Position numbers and translations under genes: made by a program. This document shows, in pieces, positions 34,572-44,388 of a DNA stretch of 64,000 nt (positions are counted from its first letter, which is position 1; each line of letters opens with the position of its first letter). Source of the stretch: an uncultured Clostridia bacterium (GTDB taxonomy: Bacteria > Bacillota > Clostridia > Oscillospirales > Oscillospiraceae). The DNA lies in contig CAKNZJ010000282.1 in assembly GCA_932222125.1 (NCBI GenBank), positions 50,598 through 114,597 of the forward strand, given 5' to 3'. The notes beneath the pieces were generated by a model. It was not told the origin of the DNA. It saw only the letters and a list, made by a program, of their open reading frames with translations, and ran no database searches.

Positions 34572-35927
34572 ATGACAAAACGTATAATCGCCCTTATGAT
34601 GATTGCGCTGCTGCTGCTCACCGGCAGTCCGATCACCGCTTCTGCCTCTGAAGCCTCCCCATTCCCGGACGTCCCTACCGGAGCCTGGTACTATCCCTAT
34701 GTCCGGGATCTGTACAACAAAGGAATTCTCAACGGCTATGGAGATGGCACCTTTTCTGGGGCAGACAACGTCACCTGGGGCCAGTCCTTTAAGCTCATCC
34801 TGGGCAGCGTGGGCGTCACTGTAAAGGAAACGGTCCCCGGCCCTGACTGGGCTTCCGTCTATGTGGCGCCCGCCATCGACAACCGGTTGGTGCCCTCCTT
34901 TGACAGAAGTCGGCTGACCCAGGTCCCCACCCGGTTGGAAATCGCCCAGATGACCGCCCGGGCCATGGATCTGGTGAGCATTGCTGGGCAGTCCCCCTAT
35001 GCCGACTGCAATGACGGTTATGTGGTCAAGCTACATGAAAAGGGCATTATGGTCGGCATTGAGGGGGAGGACGGCATCCTTCGCTTTGAGCCTAACAAGC
35101 CCATCACCCGCTCGGAGATGGCCGCCATTATCTGGCGCGTGATAAACTCCGACTATCAAAAGAGCATGATCCGTTTTAATAACTACTGGATCGACCGTCT
35201 GGAAGGGGTGGCTCCCTCTCCGTACTCCGCCAGTCAGTTCTCCCTGAACACAGCTCAGCGGATTACCTATTCTGGAGGCTATTACGCCACCGGGATAGAC
35301 GTGTCCGAGTTTCAGCAAAACATCGACTGGAACGCGGTTGCCGCCGATGGCGTTGACTTTGCCCTCATTCGGGTTGGAGGTCGGTTTATGCAGTCAGGCG
35401 GCATTTTTGAGGACAAGTATGCCCGCAAAAATATTGAGGGCGCCAAGGCCGCTGGACTAGATGTGGGGGTATACTTCTTCTCCCAAGCACTCAACGCCCA
35501 GGAGGGGCTGGAAGAGGCGGAGTTTGTCCTCAACCTGATCAAAGACTACGACCTGACCTACCCAGTGGTATGCGACTGGGAGTATCTCGGTGGTAGCACC
35601 GCCCGAACCTACTTAGCTGAGCCCGCAGACATCACCGCAGGCATTGCCGCCTTTTGCCAGCGAGTCCAGCAGGCAGGCCACATTCCCATGATATATTTTA
35701 ACCAATATTGCGGTTATATTAAGATGGACTTGAGCAAGCTGAACCAGTATCAGTTCTGGTTTGCAGAGTACTCCTCTGCCCCCCACTCCATGTATGACTT
35801 TCAGATGTGGCAGTACTCCTCTAAGGGCAAAGTGGCCGGCATCCGTTCAGCCGTAGATATGAATATCTGCTTTGTTCCCTATCAGAACGGGGTCACTCAA
35901 AAGCCGTCCTCCGCTCTTTCCTCCTAA
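34572..35927 (+). CDS. Secreted GH25 muramidase with SLH domains
   Basis: A 451-residue exported protein. A signal peptide (ALMMIALLLLTGSPITASASE, cleavage near residue 25) is followed by S-layer homology repeats (FPDVPTGAWYYPYVRDLYNKGILNGYGDGTF, and PYADCNDGYVVKLHEKGIMVG ending in ITRSEMAAIIWR) that anchor to wall polymer. The C-terminal GH25 domain starts at GIDVSEFQ and has the CDWEY acidic pair expected at the active site. GH25 enzymes cut the glycan strand of peptidoglycan. ATG at 34572 follows AAAGGAG. It stands alone between a promoter and a terminator. Confidence 0.92.
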   Translation: MTKRIIALMMIALLLLTGSPITASASEASPFPDVPTGAWYYPYVRDLYNKGILNGYGDGTFSGADNVTWGQSFKLILGSVGVTVKETVPGPDWASVYVAPAIDNRLVPSFDRSRLTQVPTRLEIAQMTARAMDLVSIAGQSPYADCNDGYVVKLHEKGIMVGIEGEDGILRFEPNKPITRSEMAAIIWRVINSDYQKSMIRFNNYWIDRLEGVAPSPYSASQFSLNTAQRITYSGGYYATGIDVSEFQQNIDWNAVAADGVDFALIRVGGRFMQSGGIFEDKYARKNIEGAKAAGLDVGVYFFSQALNAQEGLEEAEFVLNLIKDYDLTYPVVCDWEYLGGSTARTYLAEPADITAGIAAFCQRVQQAGHIPMIYFNQYCGYIKMDLSKLNQYQFWFAEYSSAPHSMYDFQMWQYSSKGKVAGIRSAVDMNICFVPYQNGVTQKPSSALSS

Positions 35928-35948
35928 AAAAAGGGCCATACATAAGAT

Positions 35949-35986
35949 AAAGAGAGGGAAGCGATATCTTTCGCTTCCCTCTCTTT
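35949..35986 (+). terminator. Bidirectional terminator
   Basis: Perfect 16-base arms (35949-35964 and 35971-35986) with a six-base loop between the convergent GH25 and uridine-kinase-like genes. Confidence 0.85.
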
Positions 35987-36007
35987 ATTTCCGTCTCCCG
36001 CCAACCG

Positions 36008-36928
36008 TCAGCCGATAAACTCATGCAGCAGAGAAGCATCTGGGATGGTTTTGGGGTCAATGGGCTCAAAGTTGTCAAAGGCAGCTACCATGTCCAACAA
36101 CTCATGGCGGCGGGCATTGTCATCCTGCACAGCGGTCATGATTGGTCTGGCATAGCTGGCCATCACCGGCATCTCATAGGCCAGAGAGGAGTCAAACAAG
36201 ATGTGAGCGGTGTCCTTATAAGGAGAGATATAGAGTTTCTCTCCCCGCCGGACATTGGCCCACATATCCAACGTCCCGCTGATGTCGGTGCCTCGGAAAT
36301 TATAATCTCGCACCGCACGCCGGGCCAGCCGCAGCCACGTTGCCTTAAATACCACCTGTCCATCCTCCCCCAACACATCGCTTCTGGCGGAGATATACAG
36401 CCTGGTAGCCTCTGGATGGCGACTGGTCAACTGGGTGTTTAAGGCATGAATCCCCTCAAAAATGGCAATCTCATCCTTTCCCACCTTTAGCGGGGTGCCC
36501 TTACTGTCGTTACGCATCTGGCGAGCAAACTCAAAGCGGGGCACCAGCACCCACTCTCCCTTGGCCAACTTAGCAAAATGCTCGTCCAGAAGCGCCAGAT
36601 CCATCATCTTCGGAGACTCATAGTCGATGGCTCCATCTGGGGTCCTGGGGGCGAGGCTGGGATCCTGCCGGACAAAATAGTCATCCATGGACACCGCATG
36701 GCTGCCGATCCCCCGGCGCTCAAGCTCCTGGCGAAGGTTTTCCGCCGTAGTGGTTTTGCCCGATCCGGATGGGCCTGATAACAGCACTACAGGGCTCTCC
36801 TTCATATTCTTGCAGATTAGATCGGCGCAGCGGCTGATATTATCTTGGTAGTGCTGGTCACACTCCTCCATAAAGCCTACCGGATCCCGACGGACAGCGG
36901 AGTTAATCTCCTGTAGTTGATAGGCCAT
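36008..36928 (-). CDS. Uridine kinase-like P-loop nucleoside kinase
   Basis: A 306-residue P-loop kinase of the phosphoribulokinase/uridine kinase family: Walker A SGPSGSGKTT (about residues 58-67), DDYFVRQD and the FEGIHALN block. The N-terminal 50 residues and the C-terminal region exceed those of classical Udk, so this is the longer variant common in Clostridia, whose substrate is less certain. The ATG at 36928 is five bases after AGGAGG; the upstream ATG includes that site. It follows mutL by 14 bases. Confidence 0.85.
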   Translation of the reverse strand: MAYQLQEINSAVRRDPVGFMEECDQHYQDNISRCADLICKNMKESPVVLLSGPSGSGKTTTAENLRQELERRGIGSHAVSMDDYFVRQDPSLAPRTPDGAIDYESPKMMDLALLDEHFAKLAKGEWVLVPRFEFARQMRNDSKGTPLKVGKDEIAIFEGIHALNTQLTSRHPEATRLYISARSDVLGEDGQVVFKATWLRLARRAVRDYNFRGTDISGTLDMWANVRRGEKLYISPYKDTAHILFDSSLAYEMPVMASYARPIMTAVQDDNARRHELLDMVAAFDNFEPIDPKTIPDASLLHEFIG

Positions 36929-36942
36929 TGGCGCCTCCTCCA

Positions 36943-38838
36943 TCAAATACGCTTAAATTGTTTTTCCAACTGCTTACGCGTGAGCTCAATAGCCACTGGG
37001 CGGCCATGAGGGCAGTACTTCACCCCCTCAGTCATCACCATCCGGGCCACCTGCTCCAGTTCTAATTCACCATTGCGCTGGCCGCCCTTGATTGCGGCCT
37101 TGCAAGCCATGGTGTGGAGCAGTTCATCCCGGGCCCCAGCAGGATCCGCTGTCCCGGTAACCCACAAGCGGCCGGCCAGCTCCAATAGCGCCGACTCGAT
37201 ATCCCCGGCATCCAAATAGTCTGGGACGGAACGCACCGCCAGGGCAGCAGCACCAAATTCCTCAATTTCAAATCCAAATTTGGCCAGCAGCCCTTCCTGC
37301 GCCAGCAGCGTCTCCCGCTCCTCGGGGGCCAGGGTAAAGGTTACAGGCGTGAGCAGCTCCTGCACCATGGGGCGGTAGTCCGCCGCCTTCAGCCGGTCAA
37401 AGTTCACCCGCTCATGGGCTGCGTGCTTATCGATGAGGATGACCTTGTCCCCCTGCTCTACCATGACATAAGTGCGGAACAACTCTCCTCGCACCTGCCA
37501 GGGCATTCGCTCCGATTCAGCTTCCGACTCCACCCCACTGGCAAAATCATGCTGTGGAGCAGGCTCATTCTTTTGGTCTTGCTCCACTGGAGGCACAGCC
37601 GCTGGTCTAGGCTTCTGCTCCAGCCGGCCGGCAGGACACTCCTGCCCATCTCTCGGCAGAGGGACAACACGTTGAAAAGACACCTTCTCCCCCTCCCCCA
37701 GCCGGCCTGGCCACGGCTTTTGGCAAACCGGGTGAGCTGGAGTTTCCCTGACTGCCCCAGCCAAACCGGGATCATGAAGGGGCAGACCGACCTGATTTAT
37801 GGTCACCGTGTCCTCTCTTGGGGCAGTCACCATCGCCTGAGGCCTGGTCCCGTCCTGCTCCAGCGCAGAGCGCACCCCATAGTAGATGGTGGAAAATACC
37901 TGCTGCTCCTTTTGGAACTTTACCTCCATCTTTGTGGGATGGACATTGACATCCACCTCGCTGGGCCGGACCGTCAAATGGATGACACAACCGGGAAAGC
38001 GGCCCACCATCCGCTGGTTTTTATAGGCCTCCTCCAACGCTGCCATCATGACCCTGCTCTTCACATAACGTCCGTTGACAAAGAAATGCTGCCAGCTTCG
38101 GCTGGCCCGACAACAGGCAGGCAGGGAGGCAAAGCCCCGAATACTCATCCCCTCTCCCGAGCCCTTCACCGGTACAAGACCCAGGGCAATGTCCCGGCCC
38201 ATCACAGCGTAAACAGCGCTTTTTAACTGCCCATCCCCAGGGGTGAGCAGTTCCTGTTTTCCATCCCGGATAAACTTCACCGACAGTTCGGGGTGAGATA
38301 AGGCAATACGCTGTGCCACAGCATAAGCCGCCGCTCCCTCAGCAGCATCCTTCTTCAAAAATTTTAACCGGGCTGGAGTGTTGTAAAACAGCTCCCGCAC
38401 CACGATAGCAGTTCCTTTCGGGCACCCCGCTTCCTCCTGGCTGGTCACTACTCCCGCCTCCATGGTCAAGGCAGTCCCCATGCTGTCCTCCTGGGTGCAA
38501 GTCAGCACCTCCACCCGAGACACGGCAGCGATGGAGGCCAATGCCTCCCCCCGAAATCCCAGTGTCCCGATGGCCTCCAAATCATACTCAGTGGCAATCT
38601 TGGAGGTGGCATGGCGCAGAAAGGCGGTGCGGGCCTGGTCCGCTGGGATACCGCATCCGTTATCGCTCACCCGGATGAAGGTCATACCGCCGTGGGCAAT
38701 CTCCACCGTAACCGCAGTTGCTCCGGCGTCGATGGCGTTCTCCATCAGTTCTTTTACCACACTGGCCGGGCGCTCCACAACCTCTCCAGCAGCAATCAAG
38801 TCAGCAACATGGGGATCCAGTTGTCGTATCATTGTCAT
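36943..38838 (-). CDS. mutL: DNA mismatch repair protein MutL
   Basis: A 631-residue protein. The N-terminal GHKL ATPase has ELMENAIDAGAT, SDNGCGI and GTLGFRGEALASI. The C-terminal dimerisation domain has the endonuclease-type motif DKHAAHERVNFD (a variant of DQHA..E....E) and the metal-binding CPHGRP, so it probably nicks DNA, as in Bacillus. A proline-rich linker separates them. The start ATG at 38838 (or 38832) lies 12 bases after dtd. MutS is encoded further upstream in the same direction, separated by mnmE and dtd. Confidence 0.96.
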   Translation of the reverse strand: MTMIRQLDPHVADLIAAGEVVERPASVVKELMENAIDAGATAVTVEIAHGGMTFIRVSDNGCGIPADQARTAFLRHATSKIATEYDLEAIGTLGFRGEALASIAAVSRVEVLTCTQEDSMGTALTMEAGVVTSQEEAGCPKGTAIVVRELFYNTPARLKFLKKDAAEGAAAYAVAQRIALSHPELSVKFIRDGKQELLTPGDGQLKSAVYAVMGRDIALGLVPVKGSGEGMSIRGFASLPACCRASRSWQHFFVNGRYVKSRVMMAALEEAYKNQRMVGRFPGCVIHLTVRPSEVDVNVHPTKMEVKFQKEQQVFSTIYYGVRSALEQDGTRPQAMVTAPREDTVTINQVGLPLHDPGLAGAVRETPAHPVCQKPWPGRLGEGEKVSFQRVVPLPRDGQECPAGRLEQKPRPAAVPPVEQDQKNEPAPQHDFASGVESEAESERMPWQVRGELFRTYVMVEQGDKVILIDKHAAHERVNFDRLKAADYRPMVQELLTPVTFTLAPEERETLLAQEGLLAKFGFEIEEFGAAALAVRSVPDYLDAGDIESALLELAGRLWVTGTADPAGARDELLHTMACKAAIKGGQRNGELELEQVARMVMTEGVKYCPHGRPVAIELTRKQLEKQFKRI

Positions 38839-38850
38839 AACAGTCTCATC

Positions 38851-39288
38851 CTATTCTATTTCTAAAAGAATGGTCACCGGACCATCGTTTTGGGAAAACA
38901 CCTGCATATCCGCGCCAAATTGGCCATGCTCCACCCGGAACCCCCGCCGGCGGCACTGATCCATCAAGCGCTCGTACAAGGGGATCGCCTTCTCCGGCTT
39001 GGCAGCCCGAGAAAATCCTGGCCGCCGGGATGAGGTATCGGCATACAGGGTGAATTGACTCACCACCAGCAGGGAACCCCCTACGGCAGCCAGATTCAAG
39101 TTCATCTTTTCATTCTCGTCCTCAAAGATGCGCAGACCACAGATTTTATCGGCCATCTTATCGGCAATGCCCTCTGTATCCTCCGGGCCAACGCCCAGCA
39201 GTACCAGCAGCCCTTGGCCGATCTGACCACTGACCTCTCCCCCAATCTCCACCCGGGCATGCTTTACCCGGGTTACAACCCCTCGCAC
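38851..39288 (-). CDS. dtd: D-aminoacyl-tRNA deacylase
   Basis: A 145-residue enzyme that hydrolyses D-amino acids from tRNA. The two signature blocks are present: GSLLVVSQFTLYADTSS and the C-terminal NDGPVTILLE (the Gly-Pro motif); VEHGQFGADMQV precedes it. The start is GTG at 39288 with GGAGGG six bases upstream, which gives the typical MRGVVTRV opening. It is separated from mnmE by a strong terminator, so it may begin a new transcription unit with mutL. Confidence 0.95.
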   Translation of the reverse strand: MRGVVTRVKHARVEIGGEVSGQIGQGLLVLLGVGPEDTEGIADKMADKICGLRIFEDENEKMNLNLAAVGGSLLVVSQFTLYADTSSRRPGFSRAAKPEKAIPLYERLMDQCRRRGFRVEHGQFGADMQVFSQNDGPVTILLEIE

Positions 39289-39376
39289 AGCGCTCCCTCC
39301 TAACTAACTCTCATGGCCAAGGTACAAAACGCCATTTCACTGTATATGACTGCGCTCAATGGAATGACCATTTCAC

Positions 39377-39425
39377 GTTGTGACCGCAATCTGCTCCATG
39401 AATCGGAGCAGATTGCGGTCACAAC
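39377..39425 (-). terminator. Long perfect hairpin terminator after mnmE
   Basis: Two exact 21-base arms (39377-39397, 39405-39425) around a seven-base loop, two bases after the mnmE stop. The flanking GAATGACCAT (39362-39371) also stands beside the hairpin after lepA. There is no clear T run on the minus strand. Confidence 0.7.
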
Positions 39426-39427
39426 TC

Positions 39428-40816
39428 TCACTTCCCCACGCAAAAACGTTGAAAAATAAGGGCAGTGACATCCTCTCCTACCTTACGGCCGGTGAGTTCT
39501 CCCAATGCGGACATAGCTTCCTCCACATCGGCCACCACCGCATCAGGCGGCATTCCAGCTGCCAGCGCCTGAACCCCTCGCTCCACCGCCTGTCTGGACC
39601 GTCTGGCCCCCTCCGCCTGTCTGGCATTGGTGAGCATAGCCCCTGGGCGCAGGCCGGAATCGTCTGGAAACAGGCTGGCTACAGCCTTCTCCAATAGCTC
39701 CAATCCTTTCCCGGTAAGGGCGGACAAATCCACCACGGGTGCCTTCTCCCTCAGTTTTGAAAAAACAGCCTCCTCCACGGAGGTTTCCTCCAAACTTGGC
39801 AGATCCGCTTTGTTACGCACCACAATACAGGCCCGGGCGGCCATCCCCAGCGCCAGCGCCTCTTCATCTTCTGGAGTAACGGGCATATGCCGGTCCAACA
39901 CCACGATAGCCAGTTCCGCCCGCTTCAGCGCTTCCTGGCTGCGCTGTACCCCTAGCCGCTCCACCGTATCCTCCGCCTCCCGCAGGCCGGCGGTGTCAAT
40001 CAAGCGCAGAAGGATCCCCCCTAAATTGACCCGCTCCTCTACGGTATCCCTAGTGGTGCCTGGGATGGGTGTGACAATGGCCCGTTCATACCCCACCAAA
40101 GCGTTGAACAAGGTAGATTTACCCACATTTGGCCGCCCAATAACCGCGCAGGGAATGCCTTGTGTGACAGCTCGTCCACGGCGATAGCTGGCCTCCAGCT
40201 GGTCCAGTTTCCGGGCCGCTCTGGTCAACGTCCCCTCCAGTTCTACTATCTCAAACGGATGGATATCCTCATCGGGATAGTCCAGCACGGCGTGAAAATG
40301 GGCGCACACCTCTGCCAGCTCGTGGTAGACCCCCTCTACAACCGCAGCCATGGCTCCCCCCAGCTGCCCCGCGGCCTGGTACACAGCGTCGGCGGTCTCA
40401 GCGTGGATCAGGTCGGCCACCGCCTCGGTTCGGGTCAAGTCCAGTTTGCCCGCCAGAAAGGCTCGGCGGGTAAATTCCCCCGCTTCCGCCTGACGCACCC
40501 CCTGAGCGAACAGGGCCTCCAGCCCCAGGATCAGCGCCGCTGGTGAACCGTGGCACTGTAGCTCCGCCGTATCCTCACCTGTGTAGCTGTGGGGAGCCCG
40601 GGAGACGGTGGCTAAACAGTGGTCAATGGTCCTGCCTTCTTCGTCCCGAAGCAGCCCGTACACCAGCAGACGGTCCGGACGCTCAACCATAGCCCCCCCT
40701 GCAGCCGGGGTAAATACACCATCCACCGCGGCAATGGCTCCCGGTCCGGACAGCCGGATTATACCAATGGCGGATGGCGTCATTGGCGTTGCAATAGCGG
40801 CAATCGTATCAGACAT
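39428..40816 (-). CDS. mnmE: tRNA uridine-5-carboxymethylaminomethyl modification GTPase
   Basis: A 462-residue protein of usual length. The N-terminal tetrahydrofolate-binding domain (DTIAAIATP...IGIIRLSG), helical domain and inserted G domain are visible: GRPNVGKSTLFNAL, GTTRDTVEE, DTAGLRE and NKADLP. It ends in FCVGK, the MnmE C-terminal signature with the catalytic cysteine. With MnmG it modifies wobble uridine of tRNAs. It lies 51 bases after mutS; mnmG is not in the window. Confidence 0.97.
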   Translation of the reverse strand: MSDTIAAIATPMTPSAIGIIRLSGPGAIAAVDGVFTPAAGGAMVERPDRLLVYGLLRDEEGRTIDHCLATVSRAPHSYTGEDTAELQCHGSPAALILGLEALFAQGVRQAEAGEFTRRAFLAGKLDLTRTEAVADLIHAETADAVYQAAGQLGGAMAAVVEGVYHELAEVCAHFHAVLDYPDEDIHPFEIVELEGTLTRAARKLDQLEASYRRGRAVTQGIPCAVIGRPNVGKSTLFNALVGYERAIVTPIPGTTRDTVEERVNLGGILLRLIDTAGLREAEDTVERLGVQRSQEALKRAELAIVVLDRHMPVTPEDEEALALGMAARACIVVRNKADLPSLEETSVEEAVFSKLREKAPVVDLSALTGKGLELLEKAVASLFPDDSGLRPGAMLTNARQAEGARRSRQAVERGVQALAAGMPPDAVVADVEEAMSALGELTGRKVGEDVTALIFQRFCVGK

Positions 40817-40867
40817 AAACTCACCTCGTAGCTTTGGCTATCCTGCTCATGGCAGCACAGCGCTCCC

Positions 40868-43510
40868 CTATGACGATAGCTGCTGTTTCAGCCGGTACAG
40901 CAGGTTCATAGCTTCAATGGGGGTCAGGGTGTCTACAGCGGCGGCCCTCAGTGCGTCCAGCACAGCGGCATCCGCCGCGTTTTCCAGGGGAAACTGGCAC
41001 CCCTGCTCCCCATGCACCAAAGAAGAGGAAGCCGGTGCCATGCCCCGCGCCTCCAGTTCATCCAATACCGCCCTGGCCCGGTCAATAACCGTATCCGGCA
41101 CTCCCGCCAGTTTCGCCACCTCAATCCCATAACTTTGATCTGCGCCGCCGGGAACAATCTTTCTCAAGAAAATAATACCATCCCCTCGCTTTTTAGCGGA
41201 GATATGATAATTTTTCACCCCATCGACGCCCTGCTCTACCGCCGTCAGCTCGTGATAATGGGTAGCGAACAAGGTCTTTGCCCCAAGCTGCCCCTTGTCC
41301 GCGCAAAACTCCAGCACCGCTCTGGCGATGGACATGCCATCATAGGTGGAGGTTCCCCGGCCGATCTCATCCAAAATGAGCAAAGAGCGTGGGGTCGCGT
41401 TCTTCAGCATCTGGGCCACCTCAGTCATCTCCACCATGAAGGTGGACTGGCCCGCAGACAAGTCGTCGCTGGCCCCGATGCGGGTGAACATCCTGTCCAC
41501 CACCCCAATATGGGCCCGGTCCGCCGGGACAAAGGAGCCCATCTGGGCCATGAGCACAATGAGGGCCACCTGCCGCATATAGGTGGATTTTCCCGCCATA
41601 TTGGGCCCGGTGATGATGGTCATTCGATCCTCTCCGGTATCCATGCGGGTGTCGTTTGGAACAAACCGGCTATCCTTCAGCATCCGCTCTACCACCGGGT
41701 GTCGGCCATCCTTAATGTCAATGACACCGCTGTGATCCACCATCGGGCGGCAATAACTGTGCTCTACCGCTACCGCCGCAAAGGAGGCCAACACGTCCAC
41801 CTGGCCAATACATGCCGCCGCCTGCTGTACTTGGCGCACCCGATCGGAAGCAGCCTGCCGCAGGTTGCAGAACAACTGATACTCTAACGCGGTGACCCGG
41901 CTCTGAGCGGAAAGGATTTCGTTCTCCATATTCTTTAGCTCCTGAGTGAAAAACCGCTCACAGTTGGCCAAAGTCTGCTTGCGGATATAATCCTCCGGCA
42001 CCAGGTCATAGTAGCTTTTAGACACCTCGATGTAATAGCCGAACACCTTGTTGTAGCGCACCTTCAGGCTTTTGATTCCAGTGCGCTCTTTCTCCCGGGC
42101 CTCCAGGGCAAGGATCATATCCGCACCGTGGAGCAGGATCTCCCGGAGCCGGTCCACCTCCTGGTGGTACCCCTCTCGAATGAAGTCGCCCTCCCGGATG
42201 GTAAGCGGCAGGCGATGATCCTCCTCGTCATCCCGGATGGCACGTTTCAGCTCCCCCTGCAGATCTGCCAGCCCCAACAACGGCACGGACAAAGCGGTCA
42301 GCGCCGGACAGCCCAGCCCCTCCACCTGATGTGCCACTTCAGGCAGCACCTCCAAACCATCCGCCAAGGTGAGCATCTCCCTGGCATTTGCGCTGCCATA
42401 TACCACCTTACCGATGAGCCGCTCCAGGTCTGGCACCCTCCGCAGTGTAAAAATCAGCTCTTCCCGTGCCACGCCAGCCCCTGCCAAGGCGGACACCGCA
42501 TCCTGACGTTGGGCAATTGCCTCCGGAGAACACAAGGGCTGCTCCAGCCAGGCCCGGATCATCCGGTGGCCCATCGCGGTGCGCGTTCTGTCCAACGCCC
42601 ATAATAGCGACCCCTTTTTCTCTTTGCCCCGGATAGTCTCGGTAAGCTCCAGAGTCCGCCGGGCAGTGAGATCCAGCTCCATGTAATCTCGCCGCTCCCC
42701 CTCCTCCAGCGTGAGCGGCCCCAAGTGATTCAAGGTGGTCTTTTGTGTCTCTGTGAGATAGGCTGCCAGCCCTCCTGCCGCCTGATGACAAAGACGCTCC
42801 CGGTCAGATCCCCCCTCCGGCAGGGTCTTTCCGGGCTGATACAGGCCACAATCGATCAGGGCAGACACTGCCTGAGCCATCCGAAACCGTGCCTCCCCCC
42901 CATGCTCACACAGGCACCCCAAACGATCCCGCAAGAAAGCAGTCAATTCCTCCTCCGAAGCCGCCCCATCTGATAGGATGGCCTCGCTGGGGGGGCAGGC
43001 CGCCAACTGGTTTAGCAGACGGGCCAGCCAATCCTCCCCCTGAAAAGCCATCGCCTGGAATTGGCCGGTAGACAGGTCACAGCGAGCCAGGGCAGCTCCG
43101 GCGCTAGCCCGATAAATGGCGCAGATATAGTTGTTACGGCTTTCGTCCAACATCACATCGTCCATGGCAGTGCCTGGGGTGACAATCCGAATGACATCCC
43201 GCTCCACCAGTCCCTTGGCCTGGGCCGGATCCCCCATCTGCTCGCAGATGGCCACCTTATATCCCCGCTTAATCAACCGCGCGATATAGCTCTGGGCGGA
43301 ATGATAGGGCACCCCACACATGGGCACCTGTTCCTCCGCCGGCTTGCTCCTGTCCCGAGTGGTGAGCGTCAGCCCCAGCAGATCTGAGCCCAACTTGGCA
43401 TCGTCATAAAACATCTCATAGAAGTCACCCAGCCGGAAAAACAGCAGACAGTCCGGGCGCGCTTCCTTCACCTTCCAATATTGACGCATCATAGGAGTCA
43501 TTTCCGCCAC
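40868..43510 (-). CDS. mutS: DNA mismatch repair protein MutS
   Basis: An 880-residue protein. The mismatch-reading loop is LLFFRLGDFYEMFYDDA near the N-terminus; the ATPase has Walker A TGPNMAGKSTYMRQVAL, LLILDEIGRGTSTYDG and FATHYHELT. The C-terminal helix-turn-helix part is complete. The GTG at 43510 gives the usual AEMTPMMRQYWKVK opening and is preceded by AAAGGATG; an ATG three codons later is also possible. It works with MutL, encoded downstream. Confidence 0.97.
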   Translation of the reverse strand: MAEMTPMMRQYWKVKEARPDCLLFFRLGDFYEMFYDDAKLGSDLLGLTLTTRDRSKPAEEQVPMCGVPYHSAQSYIARLIKRGYKVAICEQMGDPAQAKGLVERDVIRIVTPGTAMDDVMLDESRNNYICAIYRASAGAALARCDLSTGQFQAMAFQGEDWLARLLNQLAACPPSEAILSDGAASEEELTAFLRDRLGCLCEHGGEARFRMAQAVSALIDCGLYQPGKTLPEGGSDRERLCHQAAGGLAAYLTETQKTTLNHLGPLTLEEGERRDYMELDLTARRTLELTETIRGKEKKGSLLWALDRTRTAMGHRMIRAWLEQPLCSPEAIAQRQDAVSALAGAGVAREELIFTLRRVPDLERLIGKVVYGSANAREMLTLADGLEVLPEVAHQVEGLGCPALTALSVPLLGLADLQGELKRAIRDDEEDHRLPLTIREGDFIREGYHQEVDRLREILLHGADMILALEAREKERTGIKSLKVRYNKVFGYYIEVSKSYYDLVPEDYIRKQTLANCERFFTQELKNMENEILSAQSRVTALEYQLFCNLRQAASDRVRQVQQAAACIGQVDVLASFAAVAVEHSYCRPMVDHSGVIDIKDGRHPVVERMLKDSRFVPNDTRMDTGEDRMTIITGPNMAGKSTYMRQVALIVLMAQMGSFVPADRAHIGVVDRMFTRIGASDDLSAGQSTFMVEMTEVAQMLKNATPRSLLILDEIGRGTSTYDGMSIARAVLEFCADKGQLGAKTLFATHYHELTAVEQGVDGVKNYHISAKKRGDGIIFLRKIVPGGADQSYGIEVAKLAGVPDTVIDRARAVLDELEARGMAPASSSLVHGEQGCQFPLENAADAAVLDALRAAAVDTLTPIEAMNLLYRLKQQLSS

Positions 43511-43551
43511 GGACCCACATCCTTTCTCTGTCTTTCACACCGGGGAAGCAA

Positions 43552-44388
43552 CTATCCTTCCCCACCATAATCAGTAATCACATAGACATACTGTATCCCC
43601 GCAATATCCGCAGCTGGCTGGATTTTTGCGTAGCGACCGATCCCATCCTCCTGCGTTAACACGGCAACCACCGATCCGATTAGCAGTCCCGGGGGATATA
43701 CGCCCCCCAGTCCCGAAGTAGTTACTTGCTCACCGGAAATGAGCTGGGCCCCGTCAGGCAAAAAGGACAGCTTGGTCAGCCCCTCCAACATTAGGGTAAA
43801 ATCCCCCTCCACAATGGCATTCTCATCGCTGGACACCACCCGGCCCCCCATCTCGATATTCGGATCCAGGATGGTGGACACCAAAGCCCAATTTGGCCCC
43901 ACCTCGGTCACCACGCCGACCAAATTGCCATATTCATCAATGACGCACTGGTCTACAGCCACATTGCTGTTGGAACCCCGGTCAATGGTGAGGTTGGACG
44001 CCCAGTTGGAGGTAGACCGGCGAGTGACCGATGCATCCCGGTAAGTCAGCTCCGGCCGCTCCTCTGCAAGCCCAAGCAGATTTTCCAGCCGTTGATTCTC
44101 CCGGGCGGCGTCCTCCCCCTCCCGGGCAGCTTTTTCCAGCTCTGCCACCCGATGTCTCAGCGTCTTGTTCTCCGCCAGCAGAGACTCATACTGAAACGTC
44201 CGGTCATACTGTCCCTGAGCCCAGGTAGCCACTGCGGTGGATACGTTTCGCAATGGGGCAGCCAATCCCTCCAACGCTCCGGTGAGCAGATTGTCCCCCC
44301 AAATATATCCTCCCAGGGCGAGCAATGCCGTAAGCAGCACCGCAATTAGAACAATCAGCCCTCCATTATTGCGAAAAAACTGCTTCAT
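43552..44388 (-). CDS. mreC: Rod shape-determining protein MreC
   Basis: A 278-residue protein with one N-terminal membrane segment (LIVLIAVLLTALLALGGYIW), a coiled coil (about residues 68-105: ESLLAENKTLRHRVAELEKAA) and the beta-barrel periplasmic-type domain (VTRRSTSNWASNLTIDRG, VGVVTEVGPNWALVSTILDP). MreC organises elongation peptidoglycan synthesis outside the membrane. The start overlaps the maf stop (ATGA). Neither mreB nor mreD is adjacent; mutS follows, which is unusual. Confidence 0.93.
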   Translation of the reverse strand: MKQFFRNNGGLIVLIAVLLTALLALGGYIWGDNLLTGALEGLAAPLRNVSTAVATWAQGQYDRTFQYESLLAENKTLRHRVAELEKAAREGEDAARENQRLENLLGLAEERPELTYRDASVTRRSTSNWASNLTIDRGSNSNVAVDQCVIDEYGNLVGVVTEVGPNWALVSTILDPNIEMGGRVVSSDENAIVEGDFTLMLEGLTKLSFLPDGAQLISGEQVTTSGLGGVYPPGLLIGSVVAVLTQEDGIGRYAKIQPAADIAGIQYVYVITDYGGEG

